Source: Neptuniibacter sp.
GTDB lineage: Bacteria > Pseudomonadota > Gammaproteobacteria > Pseudomonadales > Balneatricaceae
DNA: 43,716 nucleotides
Direction: 5' to 3'
Assembly (NCBI RefSeq): GCF_024231755.1
Contig: NZ_JAAEQH010000002.1
Location: 1 to 43,716, forward strand
The translations under genes and the position numbers were made by a program. Shown piece after piece: positions 27,425 through 36,284 of the stretch; the first letter of the stretch is position 1, and every line of letters starts with the position of its first letter. The notes under the pieces are model-generated. The model was not told where the DNA came from. It ran no database searches and worked only from the letters and a program-made list of their open reading frames with translations.

Positions 27425-28870
27425 ATGGATAAGTACATTATTCCCAGTAAGTCGAAAAACCATATGGGGCTTGTCATCGCGATATGCCTCTTTCTGGTGC
27501 TCGATTGCTCTATTTTGGGTATTAACTACTACATAACAGTACAAGTTGAGAAAGATGCTCAGGCCATAAATATCTCAGGCCGCCAGAGGATGTTATCTCA
27601 GCGACTAACTAAGGTTTTGCTGCTATTGGAGCAAGATGGTGCAAACCGAGCGGTAAACCTTACTGAACTGGAGCACGTATATAATTTATTCAGTTCCACT
27701 CTTAGTGCTTTTGAGCGGGGTGGAATAGTGATGGGTGGGGATAGTAAAGAGTATAAATTTGATGCTGTTGATGATGCCTATGTCACCAAATATATACGTG
27801 AGGCTCGGCAGTATTTTGATCCTATAGCTATACCGGTCAGAAAATTAATCCTAGGGAATTTTTCTGAAAATAGGCTGAAGCAGGCTTTGGTTGTTGCTAA
27901 ACAGAATAACCTTAATATCCTTGCTTTGATGAATAAGTTGACCTATCGAATGGAGCAGCTGTCACAAAAGAAAACAGCTTCTTTGCGCTGGATTCAGACT
28001 ATTGCTTTTATATTTGCGATCATCAATTTCATGATCATCATCAGTATGTATCAGAAACGCTCCAAGCAGGCTGAAATGCAGGTTGATAATTTCCTCAACC
28101 TTGTTGATAGCGCGGCTGCGTCACTGATTGTTATGGATGCGCAACGTAACATAATTCTGGCAAACCGTATGAGTCAGGAACTTTTCGGCTATGAGCGTAA
28201 GGTATTTAGTCGCCTGCATGAATCAGACTTGTTTAAAAAAGCTGGGGATGAGTACTTCGCTGTGAGTCGCGATGGATCAAGCTTTAGGGCTGAAATTGTG
28301 GAGCGTCGTTTTACGATTCACGAGAGTGAATTTATTATTTTAACGGTAAATGATATTAGCCCTTACACTGATGCTCAGGAGCACTTAGCGTATTTGGCTA
28401 ACCATGATGCACTAACTGGATTAGTGAACCGTCGAGCCTTGTTTGATCGTCTTGATCTTGAAATTTTACATGCCAGAAGAGCGGGTAGTTTATTAGGTAT
28501 TTTCTTTCTAGATCTGAATGACTTTAAGCCGGTAAACGATAACCTAGGGCACGGTACAGGCGATCAGATTTTACGCCAATTAGGTGTCAGGCTTTCCCTC
28601 ACTTTGCGCGAAACAGATACCGTTGCGCGATATGGTGGAGATGAATTTGTCGTTATTGTTACTGGCCTAAATCAGGAGCGTGAGATTGCCAAATGTCGTG
28701 CCTCACTTGATCGGATTTTCGATGAACCGTTTCTGTGTGAAGGGCATCAAATTCAATTAAGTTGTAGTATTGGGCAAGCACAATACCCAAGTGATGCCGA
28801 AAGTGCGGGTGAGCTGATTGAGTTGGCGGATAAACGCATGTACGCAGTAAAGCCTGTTAAAACAGGTTAG
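27425..28870 (+). CDS. Membrane-bound diguanylate cyclase with PilJ-type sensor
   Basis: Predicted to make cyclic di-GMP in response to a periplasmic signal. The 481 aa contain helix 1 (about 15-37), a periplasmic domain with the PilJ/NarX-type N-terminal motif INISGRQRMLSQR (about 48-60), helix 2 (about 190-210), a PAS-like domain (about 218-315) and a GGDEF domain (about 325-475). The GGDEF motif is intact. An RETD inhibitory-site motif lies five residues before it, so product feedback is likely. The following gene encodes an EAL protein, giving opposing activities side by side. Confidence 0.9.
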   Translation: MDKYIIPSKSKNHMGLVIAICLFLVLDCSILGINYYITVQVEKDAQAINISGRQRMLSQRLTKVLLLLEQDGANRAVNLTELEHVYNLFSSTLSAFERGGIVMGGDSKEYKFDAVDDAYVTKYIREARQYFDPIAIPVRKLILGNFSENRLKQALVVAKQNNLNILALMNKLTYRMEQLSQKKTASLRWIQTIAFIFAIINFMIIISMYQKRSKQAEMQVDNFLNLVDSAAASLIVMDAQRNIILANRMSQELFGYERKVFSRLHESDLFKKAGDEYFAVSRDGSSFRAEIVERRFTIHESEFIILTVNDISPYTDAQEHLAYLANHDALTGLVNRRALFDRLDLEILHARRAGSLLGIFFLDLNDFKPVNDNLGHGTGDQILRQLGVRLSLTLRETDTVARYGGDEFVVIVTGLNQEREIAKCRASLDRIFDEPFLCEGHQIQLSCSIGQAQYPSDAESAGELIELADKRMYAVKPVKTG

Positions 28871-28905
28871 CTGCGTAATTAGACAGTATAAGAATAATTT
28901 TATGG

Positions 28906-28929
28906 GCAGGTGGTTTTGACTTAACCTGC
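28906..28929 (+). terminator. Weak hairpin after the GGDEF gene
   Basis: GCAGGT/ACCTGC with a 12-base loop, followed by a T-rich but interrupted stretch. A partial terminator at most. Confidence 0.4.
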
Positions 28930-28960
28930 TTCTATTTTGAAAGGTGTTTGAGTTTTAATT

Positions 28961-30178
28961 ATGAGTTTGAAAATTTTCCCTTATTTCCAGCCAATAGTAG
29001 AGACTGCCACTGGATGTATAGCGGGTTATGAAGCATTAGCGCGCATGGAAGATGAGCAGGGAAATATTGTATCGGCGGGGCGAATTTTTGCCGATCAGAA
29101 TATTCCGGTGAAAGAGCGAATCGAGATTGATCGAGATGTTCGTCTGCAGGCACTGCAGAAATTATCAGAACTGCCGGAGAATACTTATCTGAGTATTAAT
29201 ATATCTCCCGAGTGGCTGCAGTATTTGGAATCACTTGATAATCTGCCGACTCTGGAGATGATGAAGCGGGTGGCGGGCGACCCTTCCCGTATAGTTATTG
29301 AGATCACCGAACTTGATGGTGAGCTTGAGATAATAGAGCGATTGGCTGAGCGTTACAGAGAACAGGGTTTTAAAGTAGCGATTGATGATTTCGGCACCGG
29401 TTTCTCTCAGTTAGACCGTATAGCGCTGCTTAAGCCCGATATTATCAAACTAGATATGAGTCTGTTGAGGAGTGGAGCTTTGAATCAGCGAGGTTCCTCT
29501 ATGGTTCAGATGCTGGGTGAGATGGCCTCAAAGCTGGGGAGTAAGGTACTTTGTGAAGGAGTAGAAACAGAGGAGGAGTATTATTTAGCGTTGAGCTGTA
29601 ATGCTGTTTATGTACAGGGCTTCCTCTTTTCACAGGCCACAGAGCAACTTCAGCCACCTGAATCAACCAACAAGAAGGTCAAAGATCTACTGAGTCATTA
29701 TCGTGACCGTGCTATTGATGCTACGTCCAGAAATCACTGGCGAGCTGAAAAGGTCAAGTCAGAACTACTGTCGTTGAGAGAGGTTCTGCGTGCAGCGACC
29801 GACGATGATGACCTTCAGCATTTTGTTGCTGCTAACCATCTCCTGCGTTTCTATATCTGTGATCGCCAAGGAAACCAGATATCTCCCAACTATGAGAATA
29901 GTGAAAAGGGTTGGATTAAGGATGAGAGGCATAAAGGATACAACTGGAGTTGGCGCCCTTATTTCTTTGAGCTGTTAGGCTCATCTGATACCCGTAACAG
30001 AATGGTTTTTTCTGAGCCCTATCAGGATATCCATAGTGGTCAGCGTGCGCAGACAGCTGTGTTGTTTATCGATGATAAGAGAATACTCTTAGCAGATCTT
30101 TTAGATGAACAGCAGGAGCAAGATCTGTTCTCTGGCTTTGGTGGTATGCCTGCTAGCTGGATTCCAGAGATTGAATAA
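28961..30178 (+). CDS. Cyclic di-GMP phosphodiesterase, EAL domain plus C-terminal sensor-like domain
   Basis: Predicted to hydrolyse cyclic di-GMP. The 405 aa have no membrane helix. The EAL domain covers about residues 5-235 with all catalytic signatures: YEALARM (Glu24), LSINISPE (Asn), VIEITELD (Glu), IDDFGTGFS (Asp-Asp), IKLDMSLL (Lys) and LCEGVETEEE (Glu). The C-terminal 150 residues (about 255-400) contain a stretch with aromatic residues WSWRPYFFEL and FSEPYQD, resembling the PAS/CACHE-like domain that follows EAL in YkuI-type proteins. The EAL part looks enzymatically active. It runs into convergent DUF3108 with a 12-base gap. Confidence 0.92.
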   Translation: MSLKIFPYFQPIVETATGCIAGYEALARMEDEQGNIVSAGRIFADQNIPVKERIEIDRDVRLQALQKLSELPENTYLSINISPEWLQYLESLDNLPTLEMMKRVAGDPSRIVIEITELDGELEIIERLAERYREQGFKVAIDDFGTGFSQLDRIALLKPDIIKLDMSLLRSGALNQRGSSMVQMLGEMASKLGSKVLCEGVETEEEYYLALSCNAVYVQGFLFSQATEQLQPPESTNKKVKDLLSHYRDRAIDATSRNHWRAEKVKSELLSLREVLRAATDDDDLQHFVAANHLLRFYICDRQGNQISPNYENSEKGWIKDERHKGYNWSWRPYFFELLGSSDTRNRMVFSEPYQDIHSGQRAQTAVLFIDDKRILLADLLDEQQEQDLFSGFGGMPASWIPEIE

Positions 30179-30190
30179 AAGGTAAATCGA

Positions 30191-30922
30191 CTACTGATTC
30201 AGCGTTTTGAGGAGAAGGGTATAGGACTTGTCCTTCTTCTCAATCTGTTGCAGTTTTATGATCTGGTAATCCAGCTCCGGGGCAAACCAGATTAAGGTCT
30301 GTCGAGGGTTTTTCTCTTCGCGGATACGTTTGACGCGAATTGCATCGTATTCGCCGATAGGTGCTTTGATCACTTCTTTGCCGTCAACGCTGAATCTATA
30401 ATGTTTTAACTTTCCACCATCAGCGACTGAGTAATTAAATTCGGTTTTGCCCTGGGCAACTTCCCTCTGAAGGAGCAATTGATAGCTAATCTTATCCTGC
30501 ACACCATCTGATATATCCATCTTCCAGGGTTTATCTTCAACGGTGTTTGTGACCTGTTTTTTATCCCAGTCAAAACTCACATCAGCTGTACGTTTCTTTC
30601 CAAGTACACTGCGTTTGAATTTGTAGCGTAGCGGATGCAGTTGTTGGTCCTGCCAGATGAAACGGCTGGATTCCTCGATGCTGGCGAACATCGCTGAAGC
30701 CTTCGAATGAAATAGCCAGTTCTGCTGCTTAGCATCCTGCTTTAATTCCCGTGTAGTGCTGCCGCTTAGGGATAGGCCACCATCCCAATCAATCTCATAG
30801 GTAGCAGAAAATGGTGCTAAGGAAGGGGAGTGGGTAGTGTCATCCGCTGAAGAGGGTATTGCCCAGCATGTAAACGCAGTCAGCAAAACTAGTCGCTGTA
30901 GCTGTTTTTTGAAGCTGGGCAT
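30191..30922 (-). CDS. DUF3108 family exported protein
   Basis: Conserved protein of unknown function, 243 aa, with a signal peptide (about 1-26, ending SSA). The mature part has alternating beta-strand-like segments typical of DUF3108 (FSATYEIDWDGG at the start, RQTLIWFAPELDYQIIKLQ near the end), suggesting a periplasmic lipid-facing or barrel-like fold. GAGG precedes the ATG. It follows purN by 15 bases, the same order as in Pseudomonas, so it is likely cotranscribed with purMN. Confidence 0.85.
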   Translation of the reverse strand: MPSFKKQLQRLVLLTAFTCWAIPSSADDTTHSPSLAPFSATYEIDWDGGLSLSGSTTRELKQDAKQQNWLFHSKASAMFASIEESSRFIWQDQQLHPLRYKFKRSVLGKKRTADVSFDWDKKQVTNTVEDKPWKMDISDGVQDKISYQLLLQREVAQGKTEFNYSVADGGKLKHYRFSVDGKEVIKAPIGEYDAIRVKRIREEKNPRQTLIWFAPELDYQIIKLQQIEKKDKSYTLLLKTLNQ

Positions 30923-30937
30923 ATAGCTTACCTCAGG

Positions 30938-31585
30938 TCAGTTAGCCGGTAGTTGATAGCCTTCAACAGGAAGCATTTTGCTATCGAGCAAAACTCCTTC
31001 AGGTGTCCACTGCAGTTTATCTGTACAGAACCACTCTACCGCAAGTGGATAGATAACGTGTTCGACCTTATGTACTTTTTGCTGCAGGTCTTCAGCACTA
31101 TCATCCGGATTGATGCTGACTTTACCCTGAACAGCCAATGGGCCACCATCCAGCTCTTCAGTTACAAAATGTACAGTGCAGCCATGTTCTGCATCACCCG
31201 CATCAATAGCACGCTGGTGTGTATTCAGGCCTTTGTACTTTGGCAAAAGGGATGGGTGGATATTGAACATGCGCCCATGATAGTGGCGTACAAAACCCGC
31301 TGACAGAATACGCATGAAACCAGCCAGAACAATAAGATCAGGTTGATACTGATCGATCTCCTTGATCATTGCCTGATCAAAGCTTTCACGGCTATCAAAA
31401 TCAGTGTGTTTCAGTGTGAGGGCAGGGATACCAGCCAGGCGTGCTCTTTCCAGACCATACGCCTCAGCTTTGTTGCTGAGGACTGCCTCGATGCGGCCAT
31501 CTATTTGACCAGCATCGATAGCATCCATAATCGCCTGGAGATTGGAACCACTTCCTGAAATCAGGACAACGATTCGTTTACTCAT
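30938..31585 (-). CDS. purN: Phosphoribosylglycinamide formyltransferase (folate-dependent)
   Basis: Third step of purine synthesis: transfers formyl from 10-formyltetrahydrofolate to GAR. The 215 aa show the N-terminal phosphate loop ISGSGSNLQA (about 9-18), catalytic Asn/His in MFNIHPSLLPKYKG (about 105-118) and the catalytic Asp in TEELDGGPLA. Located 8 bases after purM, as in many gammaproteobacteria. Confidence 0.97.
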   Translation of the reverse strand: MSKRIVVLISGSGSNLQAIMDAIDAGQIDGRIEAVLSNKAEAYGLERARLAGIPALTLKHTDFDSRESFDQAMIKEIDQYQPDLIVLAGFMRILSAGFVRHYHGRMFNIHPSLLPKYKGLNTHQRAIDAGDAEHGCTVHFVTEELDGGPLAVQGKVSINPDDSAEDLQQKVHKVEHVIYPLAVEWFCTDKLQWTPEGVLLDSKMLPVEGYQLPAN

Positions 31586-31593
31586 GTAGCTAA

Positions 31594-32652
31594 TTACGCC
31601 TCCAGGCCAGCGAGTTCAACCTGTTCTTCGCCTTCAGTCGCAGCTGCGATTGAGCCGATAACCCAGGCATCTTCACCTGCATCAGACAGGATCTTCAGCG
31701 CTTCTTCCTGCTTCTCTGCAGGTACTGCGATTACCATACCTACACCACAGTTGAATGTACGGTACATCTCAGTTGCTTCAACATTGCCTTGCTGTTGCAG
31801 CCAGTTGAATACTGCTGGCATCTGCCAGGACTGAGTGTCAATAACAGCTTTAGCGCTGTCTGGCAGTACGCGTGGGATATTCTCAAGCAGACCACCACCT
31901 GTGATGTGGGATAGTGCGTTAACCTGAGATTCTTTGATCAGTTTAAGCAGGGATTTCACGTAGATGCGGGTTGGGGCCATCAGCGCGTCAGCCAGTGGCT
32001 TGCCGTCTAGTTCTTCAGTCAGCTCAGTGCCGCGTACTTCCAAGATCTTACGGATCAGGGAGTAGCCGTTAGAGTGAGGACCGGAAGAGGCTAAACCGAT
32101 CAGTGTGTCGCCAACTTTTACGTTGCTGCCATCGATGATTTCGTCTTCTTCAACAACACCTGTACAGAAGCCAGCAAGGTCATAATCTTCGCCTTCGTAC
32201 ATACCTGGCATCTCGGCAGTTTCACCACCTACCAGTGCTGCACCTGAAAGTTCACAACCTTTACCGATACCTTTGACAACGTCAGCTGCAGTATCAACAT
32301 TCAGTTTGCCCGTTGCGTAGTAGTCCAGGAAGAACAGAGGTTCAGCACCTGCAACTACCAGGTCATTTACACACATTGCAACCAGATCGATACCAATTGT
32401 ATCGTGTTTGCCCAGATCCATGGCCAGGCGTAGTTTTGTGCCCACACCATCAGTACCGGCAACCAGTACAGGCTTACGGTAACCTTCAGGGATACGGCAT
32501 AGAGCGCCGAAGCCGCCCAGGCCACCCATTACTTCAGGGCGTGAAGTGCTTTTCGCAACGCCTTTAATACGATCAACCAGGGCATTACCAGCGTCGATAT
32601 CAACGCCAGCGTCTTTGTAGCTCAGAGAGCTGTTATCAGAACCAGTAGACAT
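31594..32652 (-). CDS. purM: Phosphoribosylformylglycinamidine cyclo-ligase
   Basis: Fifth step of purine synthesis: ATP-dependent closure of the imidazole ring giving AIR. The 352 aa show the family motifs [17 protein letters not shown] at the N-terminus, [34 protein letters not shown] and [20 protein letters not shown] precedes the ATG. Divergent from the DUF2066 gene across 166 bases, in which I find no convincing PurR operator. Confidence 0.97.
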   Translation of the reverse strand: MSTGSDNSSLSYKDAGVDIDAGNALVDRIKGVAKSTSRPEVMGGLGGFGALCRIPEGYRKPVLVAGTDGVGTKLRLAMDLGKHDTIGIDLVAMCVNDLVVAGAEPLFFLDYYATGKLNVDTAADVVKGIGKGCELSGAALVGGETAEMPGMYEGEDYDLAGFCTGVVEEDEIIDGSNVKVGDTLIGLASSGPHSNGYSLIRKILEVRGTELTEELDGKPLADALMAPTRIYVKSLLKLIKESQVNALSHITGGGLLENIPRVLPDSAKAVIDTQSWQMPAVFNWLQQQGNVEATEMYRTFNCGVGMVIAVPAEKQEEALKILSDAGEDAWVIGSIAAATEGEEQVELAGLEA

Positions 32653-32818
32653 GGATCAGTTAACCTTTCGTGTGCAAGGAAAGTGAGGAAGAAAAATAAT
32701 GCGCGTATTCTACCGTTTCTCTCGTATGAATACACTCATCTGGTCAACGAATATGAAATATTTATATGGGATGGTAAAGTTACATCTCATTTTTGGTTTG
32801 GAACCCTAAGGCGGCTTA

Positions 32819-33874
32819 ATGGACTTAATGCGGACCTTCATTGCAACTCTGTTGGTTGTTTTTACTCAGTTGGTTACTGCCGGCACAGTAGATAACCTAT
32901 ACCGTGCTGAACTGACAACCACTGCTCAACAGGAGACTCCTTCTCAAGCGGAGCTGGTCAGTGGTTTGCAGCAAGTACTTGTTAAAGTATCCGGCAGATC
33001 GGATATCTTAGGTAACCCAAATGTTCAACAGCAGTTACCCGCTGCAGATAGCTTCCTGCAGCAATTTAGTTATCTGCCTGTAGAAACTATTGATGAGAGC
33101 AAAGCTCCAGCGCAGCGTTTGCTCATAGATTTTAATCAAGCTTCAGTAGATAACCTTATTCTGCATACTGGGATTAAACCTTTAGGGCCACAACGCCCAA
33201 CGGTATTGTTCTGGATTGCATCCGACTCTTCAGGTACCCAGGAGTTTCTTAATACAGATACCGAAGCAGTAACTGAGTTGCAACAACAGGCTGAAAAACG
33301 TGGGTTGCCGTTACAGATGCCTTTATTTGATCTGGAAGATCAGACCTCGCTTCCTGTTAGTGATCTATGGGGATTATTTAATGAGTCCATAGAACAAGCT
33401 TCCACCCGTTATCGTCCTGATGCTGTTCTAGCCGCTCGCATTCAACAATCACCGTCTGGCTTTAATCAGGTAGATTGGTTATTAGTTACGGAGAATAACC
33501 AGCAGCGTTTTTCAACGGCTGGGGAGTTGTGGGCGGTTGCTGAAGAGTTAGTTAATGTGACAGCAAACCAGTTGTTTCAACCGGTTGTTAGTCATGACCT
33601 CAGTTTTTTTCAGTCAGGTGTAGCTGTACATATCAGCAACATCAGAACCATGGCAGATTACATTCAGGCAACGGATTATCTGAAATCTTTGCCGGTTGTT
33701 AGCAAAGTTAAGCCGGAGCGTGTTATTGGCAACGATATCACCGTTCGTCTGGAGCTTGATGGAAGTAATGAACAATTGAGTCAGGCTCTTGCCCTTGAGC
33801 CTCGCTTACAGGCGATGGATATTATGCGGCAGCCAGATGGCTCACAAGTACTGCGTTACTACTGGCAGGAATAA
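32819..33874 (+). CDS. DUF2066 family exported protein
   Basis: Conserved gammaproteobacterial protein of unknown function, 351 aa. A signal peptide (about 1-23, ending VTAG) is followed by a helical-beta region starting VDNLYRAELTT, with GLQQVLVKVSGRSDILGNPNV (about 44-64) as the clearest family stretch. ATG at 32819 is supported by AAGG 8 bases upstream; ATG at 32828 is an alternative with the same mature protein. The order purM / DUF2066 / perM / hda is conserved in Pseudomonas, which supports the assignment. Confidence 0.85.
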   Translation: MDLMRTFIATLLVVFTQLVTAGTVDNLYRAELTTTAQQETPSQAELVSGLQQVLVKVSGRSDILGNPNVQQQLPAADSFLQQFSYLPVETIDESKAPAQRLLIDFNQASVDNLILHTGIKPLGPQRPTVLFWIASDSSGTQEFLNTDTEAVTELQQQAEKRGLPLQMPLFDLEDQTSLPVSDLWGLFNESIEQASTRYRPDAVLAARIQQSPSGFNQVDWLLVTENNQQRFSTAGELWAVAEELVNVTANQLFQPVVSHDLSFFQSGVAVHISNIRTMADYIQATDYLKSLPVVSKVKPERVIGNDITVRLELDGSNEQLSQALALEPRLQAMDIMRQPDGSQVLRYYWQE

Positions 33875-33903
33875 AGGTCCTCTGGAACTGAAAGGTCTAT
33901 GTT

Positions 33904-35007
33904 ATGACTGAATCACAGCGCTGGTTTTTCCTTATTGTAGCTTTGGTTGTTGGCGGGCTGGTATACCTGCTGGCACCAATACTGTCGCCATTTCTAGTCG
34001 GGGCACTGCTAGCCTATTTGGCAGACCCTATCGCTGATCGCTTAGAAGCATCAGGTCTGTCCAGAACGGCTTCAGTTATTATCGTATTTGTCGGTATGAC
34101 CGCTATGGTTGTACTGCTGTTTTTACTGTTTATCCCGAAAATGGGTTATCAGATCCAGATGCTGGTTGAAAGAATACCTCAAGCGATTCAGCTGTTTGAA
34201 GAAAAGGTCTTTCCATGGATTCTCACCACTTTCAGTCTTGATCCATCCCTCTTTGATTTTGCCCATCTAAAAAAGCTGATTGTTGGTGATCTTCAGAAGA
34301 CCAGCGATATTATGGCGCAGCTATTAGGTGGCATTACCCGCTCAGGCATGGCAATAGCTGCCTGGGTCGCAAATTTAGTGTTGATTCCCGTCGTAACCTT
34401 CTACCTGTTAAGAGACTGGGATGTGATGATCGACAAGGTTAAGCACCTGTTACCACGTAATATCGAGCCAAAAGTATCGCTTTGGGCTTCCGAATGCGAT
34501 GAAGTCTTAGGTGCATTTATGAAAGGCCAGTTGTTGGTGATGATGGCGCTGGGGACTGTTTATGCAATCGGTTTGTGGATCGTAGGGCTTGATCTCGCGC
34601 TGTTGGTTGGTATGATCGCGGGCCTTGCCAGCATTGTACCTTATATGGGTTTCATTATTGGCATTGTAGTAGCTGGTGTTGCCGCATTTATGCAGTTCCA
34701 GGATCCAATGGTTTTGGGTTATGTGGGGGCTGTATTTATTGTTGGACAGCTGCTGGAAGGGATGCTGCTGACGCCGTTACTTGTTGGTGATCGCATCGGT
34801 TTGCACCCAGTTGCGGTAATTTTTGCTATTATGGCCGGCGGCCAGCTGTTTGGTTTTGTAGGTGTTCTGCTGGCCTTACCTGTTGCTGCTGTAATTATGG
34901 TGTTACTGCGCCATCTGCATGAAGGGTACAAGAGTAGTTCTCTCTATGCATCTAAACACCCCAAGCTTGATGAAGAATCCGAAACTGTAGTTAATGACAA
35001 CCACTGA
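33904..35007 (+). CDS. AI-2E/PerM family inner-membrane protein
   Basis: Predicted membrane transport protein of the AI-2 exporter-like superfamily, 367 aa. Hydrophobic helices cluster at about 7-35, 57-85, 155-180 and 205-345, with the long non-membrane stretch at about 90-150 typical of this family. Conserved features are LVGALLAYLADPIADRLE near the N-terminus and GLHPVAVIFAIMAGGQLFGFVGVLLALPVAAV near the C-terminus. The real substrate is not known. It overlaps hda by 14 bases, so the two are cotranscribed. Confidence 0.88.
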   Translation: MTESQRWFFLIVALVVGGLVYLLAPILSPFLVGALLAYLADPIADRLEASGLSRTASVIIVFVGMTAMVVLLFLLFIPKMGYQIQMLVERIPQAIQLFEEKVFPWILTTFSLDPSLFDFAHLKKLIVGDLQKTSDIMAQLLGGITRSGMAIAAWVANLVLIPVVTFYLLRDWDVMIDKVKHLLPRNIEPKVSLWASECDEVLGAFMKGQLLVMMALGTVYAIGLWIVGLDLALLVGMIAGLASIVPYMGFIIGIVVAGVAAFMQFQDPMVLGYVGAVFIVGQLLEGMLLTPLLVGDRIGLHPVAVIFAIMAGGQLFGFVGVLLALPVAAVIMVLLRHLHEGYKSSSLYASKHPKLDEESETVVNDNH

Positions 35008-35701
35008 TCAACCATTCCAAATCCCGCTTTCTATCAGTCTGCGTGATGATGCCCGATTTGAAAATTATTACTCACAGGGTAATGAACTTGTGTGCGCTAG
35101 TCTTAGCTCTGCGTCGCAGGGTACTGGCGAACAGTTTATTTTTCTCTGGGGGCAGCTAGGGGTTGGTTGTACCCATCTGTTACAGGCAAGTTGTCATGCT
35201 GCTGAGCCCTACGGTCGTAGTGCTGCTTACCTTCCACTGGATGAACTGAAACATCTGGGCGGAGGTATTCTTGAAGGGATCGAGTTTCTTGATCTGGTCT
35301 GCCTTGATAATGTCGGATCTGTTGTCGGTGATCGACAATGGGAAGAGGCTCTGTTTCATTTCTTTAATCGCATTCGAGAACAGGGTAATACACTGATCAT
35401 TGCCGCTTCTGAATCGCCGCGAAATCTGGGTGTGGTACTTCCGGATCTAGCTTCACGTCTGAGTTGGGGGATCGTATTTCAGGTTCAGTCTCTGGATGAT
35501 GAGACTAAACTTAAAGCGATAAGGATGCGTGCCAGCGCACGAGGCATGGACTTTTCGGATGATGTGGCACGCTACCTTCTGCATCATGCCAGCCGTGATA
35601 TGAATGATCTGGCGACACTTTTAGATACATTAGATCAGGCATCATTAAGCGCTAAACGTAAGGTTACGATTCCTTTCATTAAGGAAGTAACTGGTTTGTA
35701 A
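34994..35701 (+). CDS. hda: DnaA regulatory inactivator Hda
   Basis: AAA+ protein related to DnaA that, bound to the DNA polymerase clamp, stimulates ATP hydrolysis by DnaA and prevents re-initiation. The 235 aa begin with a clamp-binding motif around QIPLSISL (about 8-15). The nucleotide loop is GQLGVGCTHLL (about 53-63), lacking the usual Lys-Thr/Ser, as in other Hda proteins. Sensor/arginine-finger region LASRLSWGIVFQVQ follows. It starts inside the end of the perM-like gene. Confidence 0.93.
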   Translation: MTTTDQPFQIPLSISLRDDARFENYYSQGNELVCASLSSASQGTGEQFIFLWGQLGVGCTHLLQASCHAAEPYGRSAAYLPLDELKHLGGGILEGIEFLDLVCLDNVGSVVGDRQWEEALFHFFNRIREQGNTLIIAASESPRNLGVVLPDLASRLSWGIVFQVQSLDDETKLKAIRMRASARGMDFSDDVARYLLHHASRDMNDLATLLDTLDQASLSAKRKVTIPFIKEVTGL

Positions 35702-35744
35702 CCGGTTATCCGAATATCCGCTAAACTTCATTGAACTGTCATAA

Positions 35745-35771
35745 TATTTTGCAGCTGCGTAATGCAAAATA
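35745..35771. repeat. Perfect 9-bp inverted repeat upstream of the 35808 gene
   Basis: TATTTTGCA/TGCAAAATA with a 9-base spacer. There is no T tract. It lies 36 bases before the start codon of the small gene at 35808 and 43 bases after hda; it could be an operator or an hda 3' hairpin. Confidence 0.55.
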
Positions 35772-35807
35772 CTCCTAAAGCAAAGTCTGTTGTTTTCTGG
35801 AGGGCAT

Positions 35808-36188
35808 ATGTCTAAGCACGTTTCCGAAAAGTTTCTGAATAAATTAGAGAAGGAAGGAATTCTCGTTAAGGAAAACGGCATCCGCTTTACCGTGTCCCAC
35901 CTTAATAATAAAGGAAAGTTGCTAGGGCGTGATTGGCATAAGGGTTTTGTTGCTGTGACTGATCGTAGACTGACGCTGGTTGCTGACGGTGTAAAATTCC
36001 TGAATATTAAATCTAGCGATGATCGTTTTTCAGCGGCAAAATTTGTTGAAGATAATGTGGCCTGCTTAGAGGTTAAATATAACAAAGAGCCAGATAGCAA
36101 ACGCAGTCTGGTATTCCATATCTACAGCGATAAAGTGAATAAGATTTATAAAAAAGTTAAGAAGCTACAAGAGAAGCTGCAGGACTAA
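35808..36188 (+). CDS. Small protein with a possible PH-like domain
   Basis: Family not recognised with certainty. The 126 aa begin at ATG 35808, chosen for the GGAGG just upstream. Composition is basic and strand-rich. The stretch KGFVAVTDRRLTLVADGVKF (about 45-64) resembles the core of bacterial PH/GRAM-like domains (GY-AVTDRRL-F), and a Lys-rich C-terminal helix (YKKVKKLQEKL) closes it. No signal peptide or membrane helix. Bacterial PH-like domains bind proteins or membranes rather than act as enzymes. Flanked by a palindrome upstream and a hairpin downstream, so it may be its own unit. Confidence 0.75.
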   Translation: MSKHVSEKFLNKLEKEGILVKENGIRFTVSHLNNKGKLLGRDWHKGFVAVTDRRLTLVADGVKFLNIKSSDDRFSAAKFVEDNVACLEVKYNKEPDSKRSLVFHIYSDKVNKIYKKVKKLQEKLQD

Positions 36189-36207
36189 ATTTTAAGTCAA
36201 TTTTACG

Positions 36208-36229
36208 GGGAGGTTTAACTCCACCTCCC
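36208..36229 (+). terminator. Hairpin after the 35808 gene
   Basis: GGGAGGT/ACCTCCC, 7 perfect pairs with an 8-base loop, followed by a T-rich stretch without a continuous T run. Confidence 0.55.
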
Positions 36230-36284
36230 TTGAATTCTTCTCTTTTCTACCTCATCATGCCGCTTTCTTTGCGGGCTGCTCTTC

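Noticed and set aside
32653..32818. PurR operator in the purM/DUF2066 divergent region
   Set aside because: No stretch matches the ACGCAAACGTTTTCGT consensus well enough on either strand.
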